Shown: positions 1 to 5,344, counted from the first letter of the stretch. The stretch is 6,725 nucleotides of DNA from JBDROX01 sp043809645 (GCA_043809645.1 JBDROX010000023.1:1-6725); one strand, 5' to 3'. Made by a program: numbers and translations. The notes: generated from the sequence alone by a model not told the origin.

Positions 1-303
1 TCCCTCTGCAATCAAATTCTTTTCAACTCGTGCCTGCGTTGCAACAGCCGCATGATCTGTTCCAGGAAGAAGTAAGACTTTCTTTCCATTCATTCTCTGA
101 TACCGCACCATCACATCCATGAGACTATTTTCGAGTGCATGCCCAAGATGAAGAACACCTGTCACATTTGGCGGAGGCATCATGATTGAGTATGGTTCAC
201 CTTCAATATTGTCTGGATTAAAAAATCCACTCTCTTCCCATTTTTTATAGATTTTATCCTCATATTTCTGAGGCTCGTATGCTTTTGGAAGTTCTTTTTT
301 CAT
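1..303 (-). CDS. valS: Valyl-tRNA synthetase, N-terminal part (cut by window edge)
   Basis: Class I aminoacyl-tRNA synthetase that charges tRNA-Val with valine in the cytoplasm. Only the first 101 codons are present; family members are usually about 850-950 residues, so most of the gene lies beyond the left edge. Seen directly: an N-terminal segment of the type KAYEPQKYEDKIYKKWEES, then MPPPNVTGVLHLGHAL (residues 42-57) containing the ATP-binding HIGH-type signature as HLGH (52-55), and PGTDHAAVATQ (80-90), the ValS form of the following conserved block (usually DHAGIATQ). The NVTG-x-LHxGHA context separates ValS from IleS and LeuS. The start is the ATG at 303-301, which gives a family-typical N-terminus. 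The ribosome binding site is weak: an AAAAGG lies directly against the ATG. The gene is divergent from the plus-strand operon beginning at 469. Identity is secure; the call is partial only because of the window. Confidence 0.95.
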   Translation of the reverse strand, partial: MKKELPKAYEPQKYEDKIYKKWEESGFFNPDNIEGEPYSIMMPPPNVTGVLHLGHALENSLMDVMVRYQRMNGKKVLLLPGTDHAAVATQARVEKNLIAEG

Positions 304-310
304 ACCTTTT

Positions 311-330
311 ACTTCTACACATATAGAAGT
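311..330 (-). repeat. Short inverted repeat in the valS leader
   Basis: ACTTCTA (311-317) and TAGAAGT (324-330) form a perfect 7-bp inverted repeat with a 6-nt loop. It ends 7 nt before the valS start codon. In the valS mRNA it would be a small AU-rich hairpin abutting the weak AAAAGG ribosome binding site; at the DNA level it could equally be an operator. It is far too short for a T-box leader. A TTGACG hexamer lies just upstream on the minus strand (339-344), but I could not find a convincing -10 element at proper spacing, so the valS promoter is unassigned. Function unknown; the symmetry may be chance in AT-rich DNA. Confidence 0.3.
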
Positions 331-414
331 ATCTTACGTCAAAACGATAGAAAAAGCAATAAATTCGCTGTGCTCAGCTAAATATACTTCATTAGGAAAA
401 TTGGTATTCACATA

Positions 415-443
415 TTGACATTTTTTCGCTAGGTTGATACAAT
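415..443 (+). promoter_or_regulatory. Near-consensus sigma70-type promoter for the 71-aa/DHH operon
   Basis: A perfect -35 hexamer TTGACA (415-420) is followed by a 17-bp spacer and the -10 hexamer TACAAT (438-443), one mismatch from TATAAT. The expected start of transcription is near 450, giving a leader of about 19 nt before the ATG at 469. That leader holds a very strong Shine-Dalgarno, GGGGAGGTGA (458-467). The promoter points away from valS and should be active without an activator. Confidence 0.85.
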
Positions 444-468
444 AATCTATCACCAAAGGGGAGGTGAA

Positions 469-684
469 ATGGGATATCTGTGGTGGCTCATCACCATTGC
501 GTGCTTTGGTACAGGTGGTGCGACTGTCGCCTATGTATTTACGAGCGACAGAACTGCTCTTGGAATCGTCTGGATTGTGTCAGCAGTTGTTGGTATTTTT
601 GTGCTAAAGAAGAAAAAAAAGGCAGCAATGCCAGAAGATCTCCTAAGCCAGGCGCTTCAAGAATACAATCGTCAGGACGAATGA
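469..684 (+). CDS. Small two-helix membrane protein of unknown function (71 aa)
   Basis: I do not recognise a named family. The protein has two hydrophobic segments, about residues 3-24 (aromatic-rich start, then a GTGGA small-residue patch) and 29-46, separated by a short polar turn (TSDR). A run of five lysines (47-51) and a 20-residue charged, helix-prone tail follow. By the positive-inside rule both ends should face the cytoplasm, making a membrane hairpin with a small cytosolic tail. The start is well fixed by the strong Shine-Dalgarno GGGGAGGTGA at 458-467 and by the promoter at 415-443. It is first in an operon with the DHH protein at 757. It ends in TGA, the only TGA terminator among the genes seen here, and lies in the same reading frame as the DHH gene. 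It could anchor or regulate that protein, but this is a guess from context. Confidence 0.8.
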   Translation: MGYLWWLITIACFGTGGATVAYVFTSDRTALGIVWIVSAVVGIFVLKKKKKAAMPEDLLSQALQEYNRQDE

Positions 685-788
685 GTCCCAAAAAAAGGAG
701 GAAAGGAGGACTCACATCAGAGCACTTGTTCAAGTTTTTTGATGTGAGAGAGAAATATGAGCTTAACACAATCACAACAAATTCATAA
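681..788 (+). CDS. Possible 35-aa overlapping ORF (start-stop overlap ATGA)
   Basis: An ATG at 681 overlaps the TGA of the 71-aa gene (ATGA), the classic arrangement for translational coupling. The frame runs 35 codons to TAA at 786-788, overlapping the first 32 nt of the DHH gene. The product begins very basic (MSPKKRRKGG) and has no recognised domain. Only a weak CAGG (673-676) precedes the start. The ORF reads straight through the doubled Shine-Dalgarno and the hairpin at 711-748, so its amino-acid sequence is partly dictated by those RNA elements. That argues it may be a by-product or a regulatory upstream ORF and not a functional small protein. Confidence 0.2.
   Translation: MSPKKRRKGGLTSEHLFKFFDVREKYELNTITTNS
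695..756 (+). promoter_or_regulatory. Hairpin-bridged ribosome binding site of the DHH gene
   Basis: Two Shine-Dalgarno cores, GGAGG at 697-701 and 705-709, lie 47-59 nt upstream of the ATG at 757, much too far for normal initiation. No ATG, GTG or TTG sits at a suitable distance from them. Directly after them, 711-748 can fold into a hairpin. CTCACATCA (711-719) pairs perfectly with TGATGTGAG (740-748). The helix continues through G720-U739, A721-U738 and G722-U737, has one C-U mismatch, then ACUU (724-727) with AAGU (732-735) around a GUUC loop. If folded, the SD-to-ATG path shortens to A710 plus 8 nt (749-756), an ideal spacing. Phage T4 genes 25 and 38 are known precedents for this geometry. 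Near the ATG itself only a weak GAGAG is present. Confidence 0.6.
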
Positions 789-1893
789 GCTTATTGATGA
801 TGCGAATAACATTCTCATCACATTTCGCAAAGATGGGACAGGCGATGCTGTAGGAAGTGCTATCGCCCTCTTGTCATATCTTGAATCCTTTGGGAAGCGA
901 GCAGAGATTATTGTAGAAAATTTTATCCTTCCAAAGCAACTTCGATTCCTAAAAGGTGCGAGAAAAATTAAATCAAACCTTTCTCATCTTCAAAAATTCA
1001 TTATATCTCTGGATGTCAAAGAGAGTGGGGTAGAAAACCTTACCTATGATGTCAAGGACGGAAAACTTCGTATCCACATCACACCGAAGTCTGGTTCTCT
1101 TTCGAAACATCAAGTGAAAACAGCGCAGTCAGATTTCAAATATGACCTGATCATAACCACTGACACACAGGACATGGATCAGCTCGGTGAAATGTATCAT
1201 GCGAATACTGAACTTTTTTTCAAAATTCCAATTATCAATATTGATAGACATACTGACAATGAACACTTTGGAGAAATAAATGTAGTTGATGTCTCCAGCT
1301 CATCCACAGCTGAGATTGTGTACGGTCTTCTCAAGGATCTTGGCGATGAATATATTTCAGAAAATATTGCAACTGCTCTTCTCACAGGAATGATCTGGAA
1401 TACTAGAAGCTTCAAGACAGACAATATCCGACCTAGCACACTCGCACTTGCAAGCAAGCTCATTGCAATAGGTGGACGCAGAGACTATATCGTCCGCAAT
1501 TTATACCAAACCAGAACAATCGCGTCACTGAAGCTCTGGGGAAAAGCACTGGCGAACCTCCAAAGTAATAAAGAAACTGGTCTTGTCTGGACCACACTGA
1601 CCAGAGAAACCTTTGTTCAGTCTGGTGCAGAGGAGAATGATCTGTATGAAATCGTTGATGAACTCATTGGAAATTCACCAGAAGCACAGATGACACTCCT
1701 GATTCACGAGCATATCGACGGAAATACGATTCATGCAATTCTCACCGCCGAAAAAAGAAATAGCGCAATGAAATTACTCTCTCCATTCCAACCGACAGGA
1801 AACTCTCGGAGAGCGTCCTGCGAAATACATAACAAATCACTCAACGAAGCAGAACAACATATCATCAAACATATTAAAAAAAACGTTGTATAA
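757..1893 (+). CDS. DHH/DHHA1-family phosphoesterase-like protein with degenerate catalytic motifs
   Basis: The fold family (NrnA/RecJ-like DHH proteins) normally hydrolyses nanoRNA, pAp or cyclic dinucleotides with Mn2+. Recognisable blocks in order: motif I region residues 22-38 ending GDAVGSAIAL; motif II DLIITTDTQDMDQLG (130-144); motif III IINIDRHTDNEHFGEINVVD (159-178) followed by SSSTAEIVYGLL; motif IV LLTGMIWNTRSF (208-219); and a DHHA1-like C-terminus. Key positions deviate: the motif I His and first Asp read R24 and T28; DHH itself reads D163-R164-H165; the motif IV Asp is N215; and the GGGH of DHHA1 is replaced by a GNSRR stretch (348-352). D30 and D136 remain. An insertion of about 50 residues (80-128) lies between motifs I and II. 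The start is set by the in-frame TGA at 745-747 and the bridged SD. The protein is probably a nucleotide-binding pseudoenzyme or has altered chemistry. Family assignment is firm, function is not. Confidence 0.85.
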   Translation: MSLTQSQQIHKLIDDANNILITFRKDGTGDAVGSAIALLSYLESFGKRAEIIVENFILPKQLRFLKGARKIKSNLSHLQKFIISLDVKESGVENLTYDVKDGKLRIHITPKSGSLSKHQVKTAQSDFKYDLIITTDTQDMDQLGEMYHANTELFFKIPIINIDRHTDNEHFGEINVVDVSSSSTAEIVYGLLKDLGDEYISENIATALLTGMIWNTRSFKTDNIRPSTLALASKLIAIGGRRDYIVRNLYQTRTIASLKLWGKALANLQSNKETGLVWTTLTRETFVQSGAEENDLYEIVDELIGNSPEAQMTLLIHEHIDGNTIHAILTAEKRNSAMKLLSPFQPTGNSRRASCEIHNKSLNEAEQHIIKHIKKNVV

Positions 1894-1905
1894 GCAACGT
1901 TTTTT
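1878..1905. terminator. Bidirectional intrinsic terminator overlapping the DHH stop codon
   Basis: An 11-bp stem is formed by 1878-1888 (A-run then CGTTG) and 1895-1905 (CAACG then T-run), with a 6-nt loop. The TAA stop of the DHH gene (1891-1893) lies inside the loop. The plus strand ends in six T followed by C and four more T; the minus strand ends in eight T. It therefore suits both the DHH operon and the gpmI operon that converges from the right and ends at 1922. Confidence 0.8.
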
Positions 1906-1921
1906 CTTTTCTATATAAAAA

Positions 1922-3502
1922 TTACATGAGCGACCTCCCGGTCATCTCTGGTGGCTGAGAAATCCCGAGGAATGCAAGAATAGTGGGCGCCACATCTGCC
2001 AGTATACCAACCGGACGCATGAGACTTGGATCCCCTTCTGGGGGATCCCCAGAAGAACCTGCCTTCCCACGAAACATGGAGCCGATGATAATAAATGGTA
2101 CAGGATTTGTACTATGCTCTTTGTCCCTTTCTCCCGTCTTAATATTTGTAATTTCTTCTGCATTTCCGTGGTCTGCCGTGATGAGCAACAATCCATCTTT
2201 GGCGAGCACATGCTCTGAAATCTTCCCCAAGGCCCTGTCTACCGCCTCACATCCTTTAATAGTTGCATCCAGATCTCCAGTATGTCCAACCATGTCTGCA
2301 TTTGCCAAATTCAAAAATATAACATCATACTCTCCTTCTTCTATTACATGTATTCCTTCTTTTGTAACCTCTGCAGCTGACATCTCTGGAGCCTGATCAT
2401 AGGAAGAAACCCTTGGAGATGGAATAATTTTTCTTTCTTCTCCAGGAAAAGGATCCTCTACAGTACCGTTCAAAAAAAAGGTGATGTGAGCATACTTTTC
2501 TGTTTCGGCAATATGATACTGTTTGAGACCAGCGCTACTAATCACTTCTGCTAAACAATTATGAACCACCTCTGGTGGATGAGCAACAACCACAGGAATT
2601 TCTTTTTCGTACTCTGTCATCGTGACAAAGTAAAGATTCTGAATATAATTTCTCTGGAATTTCTCAAAAGCAGGAAGAACAAAACTTTCTGTGAGCTGTC
2701 TAGCCCTGTCTGGTCTAAAGTTAAAAAATATAACTGCGTCTCCCTGATTTACTACCGCAGTAGGTGTGCCTTCCTTTCCAATAACTATCGGCACAAACTC
2801 TTCGTCATACACTTCTTTTCCATATGAACTCTCAACAGCCTTCACTGGATCTTTGAAATACTCTGTGCTCTCACCAAGAGCAATTGCTCTATACGCTTTT
2901 TCAACTCGATCCCATCGATTGTCTCTATCCATTGCATAGTACCGTCCTGAAAGTGTTGCAATCTTTCCGACTTTTAGCTCCTTCATTTTTTCTTTGAGTT
3001 GTGAGACAAAATCTATACCACTATTAAATGTGGCATCTCTTCCATCAAGAAAAACATGTACATATACATTCTTCACCTTTTGCTGCTTTGCAAGCTCTAG
3101 GAGTGCATAACAGTGCTCCTGACTTGCGTGAACGTTTCCAGGACTTACCAATCCAAAGAGATGGAGCGCACCCCCGTTCTGTCGTACATGTTCTGTTGCG
3201 CCCAAAAATGCTGGATTTTGAAAAAAAGAACCATTTTCAATATTCTTATTTATCCTTGGTAGTGTCTGATAATACACTCGCCCGGCACCTATATTCAGAT
3301 GTCCAACTTCTGAATTACCCATTTCGCCCATTGAAAGTCCAACCTCATTTCCAGACGCACACAATGTCATTGCAGGATAGTCAGAAAAAAAACTATCCAT
3401 GTTCGGTGTGTTAGCCATGGTTACTGCATTGCCTTCATGATAAGGTGCCACTCCCCAGCCATCGAGAATCGCAAGGACAAGTGGTTTTGGTCTTTCTGGC
3501 AT
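1922..3502 (-). CDS. gpmI: 2,3-bisphosphoglycerate-independent phosphoglycerate mutase, copy A
   Basis: Cytoplasmic Mn2+-dependent enzyme interconverting 3- and 2-phosphoglycerate in glycolysis. The 526 residues match the family's usual 510-520 plus a small insert. The expected residues are all present: D14 (LDGWG), the phosphoserine nucleophile S64 (GNSEVGHLNIGAGR), H125 (VHAS), D153-GRD-156, R187 and R193, R263 and R266 (FRPDRARQ), K336 (TEKYAH), D403 and H407 (NADMVGHTGD), D444 and H445 (TADHGNAEE), and H463. Oddities: the usual T/V-P-P after DGRD is ATF (157-159), and residues about 477-497 carry a Gly/Pro/Asp-rich insert absent from copy B. The start ATG (3502-3500) gives a typical N-terminus but has no Shine-Dalgarno; the 35-nt gap to copy B contains CCTCC instead. 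It is probably co-transcribed from the promoter upstream of copy B and ends at the terminator 1878-1905. Confidence 0.96.
   Translation of the reverse strand: MPERPKPLVLAILDGWGVAPYHEGNAVTMANTPNMDSFFSDYPAMTLCASGNEVGLSMGEMGNSEVGHLNIGAGRVYYQTLPRINKNIENGSFFQNPAFLGATEHVRQNGGALHLFGLVSPGNVHASQEHCYALLELAKQQKVKNVYVHVFLDGRDATFNSGIDFVSQLKEKMKELKVGKIATLSGRYYAMDRDNRWDRVEKAYRAIALGESTEYFKDPVKAVESSYGKEVYDEEFVPIVIGKEGTPTAVVNQGDAVIFFNFRPDRARQLTESFVLPAFEKFQRNYIQNLYFVTMTEYEKEIPVVVAHPPEVVHNCLAEVISSAGLKQYHIAETEKYAHITFFLNGTVEDPFPGEERKIIPSPRVSSYDQAPEMSAAEVTKEGIHVIEEGEYDVIFLNLANADMVGHTGDLDATIKGCEAVDRALGKISEHVLAKDGLLLITADHGNAEEITNIKTGERDKEHSTNPVPFIIIGSMFRGKAGSSGDPPEGDPSLMRPVGILADVAPTILAFLGISQPPEMTGRSLM
2028..2055. repeat. 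Two overlapping inverted repeats inside the gpmI copy A insert
   Basis: GGATCCCC (2028-2035) pairs with GGGGATCC (2041-2048) around a 5-nt loop. CTTCTGGGG (2035-2043) pairs with CCCCAGAAG (2047-2055) around 3 nt. The two stems share bases and exclude each other. On the coding (minus) strand GGGGATCC also recurs as a direct repeat, encoding the GDP-PEGDP part of the copy-specific insert near residues 485-492. The pattern looks like a small local duplication that was kept in frame. It is not a terminator, since there is no T-run. Confidence 0.6.
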
Positions 3503-3537
3503 AGTATTTTTTGGAGGATACGATTGATCTAACTGGT

Positions 3538-5115
3538 TTAATAGAGAGCCCTGCCGGTCATCTCTTTCGATTTAGTCATCCCCATTATTTTCAATACAGT
3601 TGGAGCAATATCCGCAAGCCTTCCTTTTTTCATCTTTATATTCTTTTTATCCATTCCAACAAGAATACAAGGAACTGGATTTGTTGTGTGTTCTGTCATG
3701 ACCTCACCAGCCTTTTTATTAATCATCTCTTCTGCATTTCCATGATCAGCAGTGATGAGTACTACACCGCCAGATCTAATCACAGCATCAACTAGACGCT
3801 TTATCTGTTCGTCCAATTTTGAGACAGCACGCTTTGCAGCTTCGAAATCGCCAGTATGACCAACCATGTCTGCATTTGGAAAATTCACGGCTATGAAATC
3901 ATACTCCTGTTTCTGAAGATGTGTCAAAATCTGGTTTGTAATCTTCTTACATTCCATTTCTGGATGATCTGCATATGAATCATGGCCACTACTTCGTACA
4001 ATGCTTCGCATCTCACCATTGGTTGGATCTGCGCTACCCCCATTTATGAAGTATGTGACATGCGCATACTTTTCTGTTTCAGAAATATAGAGCTGCCGTG
4101 CGCGCTCATCAATAGTTTCAACCAACCCGCCATGTATATCAGGACTTGGAAAAGCAGTGAATATACCAGGAAGATCTGGACCAAAATCAGCCATAGCAAC
4201 AAAACGAATATTCTTGGCTACTCTCGTCCTTTTGAAGGCTCCTGGATTTTGCTTTTGAAAATCTTTTTGAACAAAAGCTTTTGTAATTTGACGTGCTCTA
4301 TCGCTCCTAGAATTAAAAAAGAAAATAACATCATTATCATCAATAATTCCAACTGGTTTTCCACGCTCAACAATGACAGTAGGACTAATATATTCATCTG
4401 TCTCATTTCTATTGTATCCAGCTGCCACCGCCTCTTCGGCACTCTTTGATGTCAATCCTTTTCCAAGGACGATAGCTTCATATGCCTTCTGTGTTCTCTG
4501 CCAAATTTTATTTCTGTCCATACCATAAAACCTTCCCGTAATACTTGCAATCTTCTCTCCATTTTTCATAAACTTACGGAGTGCCCCTAAAAATTCTACT
4601 GCTGAGTGTGGAGGTGAATCTCTTCCATCGGTAAAAAGATGAATACAAACATCGGATACATTCTCTTTTCGAAATAATTCTAGAAGTGCATAGAGATATT
4701 CTGGACTTGCATGTGCACTCTGCCCATCTGTGAGAAGTCCCATCACATGAACTCGAGTCTTATATTTCTCTGCATGATGAAGTGCCTGCTTGAATGCCTC
4801 TTTCTTGAAAAATGTTCCGTCCTTTACAGACTTACTAATAGTAACTAGGTCTTGCTCTACAATCCTCCCAGCACCGATATTAAGATGACCTGCCTCTGAA
4901 TTTCCCTCTTGATTTGGAAACAAGCCTACGTCTGTACCATGTGCGGTAAGTGTTGTGTTTGGATACTTCTCCATGTAGGAAAAAATATTTGGTGCAGTCT
5001 GTGGTGTAATAGCATTTCCTTTGATATTTGGATCAGTTAATCCAAAACCATCTAGTATTACTAAAAACGTTGGGGAGTATTCTTTTCTTTTCTTCTTTTT
5101 AATATCTTTTGTCAT
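3538..5115 (-). CDS. gpmI: 2,3-bisphosphoglycerate-independent phosphoglycerate mutase, copy B
   Basis: A second, diverged copy of the same enzyme, 525 residues, directly upstream of copy A in the transcript. Active-site residues are complete: D22 (LDGFG), S73 (GNSEAGHLNIGAGR), H135 (AHAS), D163-GRD-166 followed by the canonical SPP, R195 and R201, R270 and R273 (in the form SRSDRARQ, where copy A has FRPDRARQ), K349 (TEKYAH), D416 and H420, D457 and H458, and H476. It has a longer N-terminus than copy A, with a lysine-rich KKKKRK stretch at residues 6-11, and lacks copy A's C-terminal insert. By eye identity to copy A is moderate and spread over the whole length, so the pair is an old duplication or two independent acquisitions. 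The start ATG (5115-5113) sits about 3 nt after the predicted transcription start. No Shine-Dalgarno is possible there. Confidence 0.96.
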   Translation of the reverse strand: MTKDIKKKKRKEYSPTFLVILDGFGLTDPNIKGNAITPQTAPNIFSYMEKYPNTTLTAHGTDVGLFPNQEGNSEAGHLNIGAGRIVEQDLVTISKSVKDGTFFKKEAFKQALHHAEKYKTRVHVMGLLTDGQSAHASPEYLYALLELFRKENVSDVCIHLFTDGRDSPPHSAVEFLGALRKFMKNGEKIASITGRFYGMDRNKIWQRTQKAYEAIVLGKGLTSKSAEEAVAAGYNRNETDEYISPTVIVERGKPVGIIDDNDVIFFFNSRSDRARQITKAFVQKDFQKQNPGAFKRTRVAKNIRFVAMADFGPDLPGIFTAFPSPDIHGGLVETIDERARQLYISETEKYAHVTYFINGGSADPTNGEMRSIVRSSGHDSYADHPEMECKKITNQILTHLQKQEYDFIAVNFPNADMVGHTGDFEAAKRAVSKLDEQIKRLVDAVIRSGGVVLITADHGNAEEMINKKAGEVMTEHTTNPVPCILVGMDKKNIKMKKGRLADIAPTVLKIMGMTKSKEMTGRALY

Positions 5116-5124
5116 AGTAGAGCT

Positions 5125-5153
5125 ATTATATCAGAGGCATACACGCTTGACAA
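5125..5153 (-). promoter_or_regulatory. Strong sigma70-type promoter giving a near-leaderless gpmI message
   Basis: On the minus strand, TTGTCA (5153-5148), a 17-bp spacer and a perfect TATAAT (5130-5125) are followed by only nine bases before the ATG of gpmI copy B at 5115. With the usual 6-7 nt between -10 and transcription start, the first base would be A5118, leaving a 5' leader of 3 nt. Initiation would therefore be leaderless or nearly so. The promoter begins 8 bp after the terminator at 5162-5187, so the gpmI pair is insulated from enolase transcription. Confidence 0.8.
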
Positions 5154-5161
5154 AGGGTCAT

Positions 5162-5187
5162 AAAAAGCCTCTCTCTAGAGGCTTTTT
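5162..5187 (-). terminator. Intrinsic terminator behind the enolase transcript
   Basis: AAAAAGCCTCT (5162-5172) and AGAGGCTTTTT (5177-5187) form a perfect 11-bp stem with a 4-nt loop. In the enolase direction (minus) the stem ends with five T then A. It lies about 160 nt past the enolase stop and 11 nt past the stop of the small remnant frame at 5199. The plus strand has a longer T-rich tail (TTTTTATTTT), but no plus-strand gene is seen to use it. Confidence 0.75.
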
Positions 5188-5198
5188 ATTTTAAAATC

Positions 5199-5342
5199 CT
5201 AGTACGCTGTAGTGTGTATGGCATTATCACAACCACCCACCGAATAGTCTCCAGTTTTTGTAAAGTCTGCCCAGTATGCACTAGCTGCATTGAATAATCC
5301 TGCGTCATTCTGTTTTGACATAGGAGAATACACGATGAATAT
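5199..5342 (-). pseudogene. Orphan coding-like remnant between enolase and its terminator
   Basis: After the enolase stop, a different frame stays open for 47 codons to TAG (5201-5199). It encodes a composition that looks like real protein: FIVYSPMSKQNDAG, then aromatic and small residues (AAS-AYWADF), GDYSVGGCDNA and a final TTAY. The first ATG (5321-5319) would give 40 residues, but it has no Shine-Dalgarno (TTCTCCT precedes it). It has no start region, promoter or signal peptide of its own. The mix of Tyr, Trp, Gly and Asn/Asp with a single Cys resembles the C-terminus of an exported or pilin-like protein. That resemblance is weak and no family is claimed. The best reading is the 3' end of a gene whose upstream part was lost, leaving its terminator to serve enolase. 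A genuine small protein or chance openness remain possible. Confidence 0.4.
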
Positions 5343-5344
5343 CT

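Noticed and set aside
304..414. T-box riboswitch upstream of valS
   Set aside because: The leader available before the divergent promoter is too short, and no T-box-like conserved element or terminator/antiterminator pair is visible; only a 7-bp inverted repeat is present.
682..747. TGA recoding (glycine code of Gracilibacteria/Absconditabacteria) joining the 71-aa ORF and the DHH gene into one protein
   Set aside because: The enolase, valS, DHH and gpmI frames contain no in-frame TGA over roughly 1,900 codons, although they are glycine-rich; a recoded genome would show many. Both the SD-hairpin arrangement and the good N-terminus at 757 support separate genes.
711..748. Hairpin 711-748 as an intrinsic terminator or attenuator
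   Set aside because: The T-run is inside the 3' arm and no T-run follows the stem, so it lacks the terminator shape in either direction.
1983..2396. Plus-strand open frames across gpmI and enolase (for example 1983-2396, 3028-3414, 3511-3795, 3982-4449, 5936-6211)
   Set aside because: All lie opposite strongly conserved enzyme genes, have no recognisable domains and lack start signals; they are antisense shadows. The GGAGG at 3513-3517 on the plus strand is merely the complement of the gpmI spacer.
1922..5115. A single gpmI gene split by a frameshift or stop
   Set aside because: Each ORF is full length and contains a complete set of N- and C-terminal active-site residues, so these are two genes, not fragments.
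5147..5152. TTGACA on the plus strand as a promoter -35
   Set aside because: No -10-like hexamer is found 16-18 bp downstream on the plus strand and no plus-strand gene follows; it overlaps the minus-strand -35 by chance.
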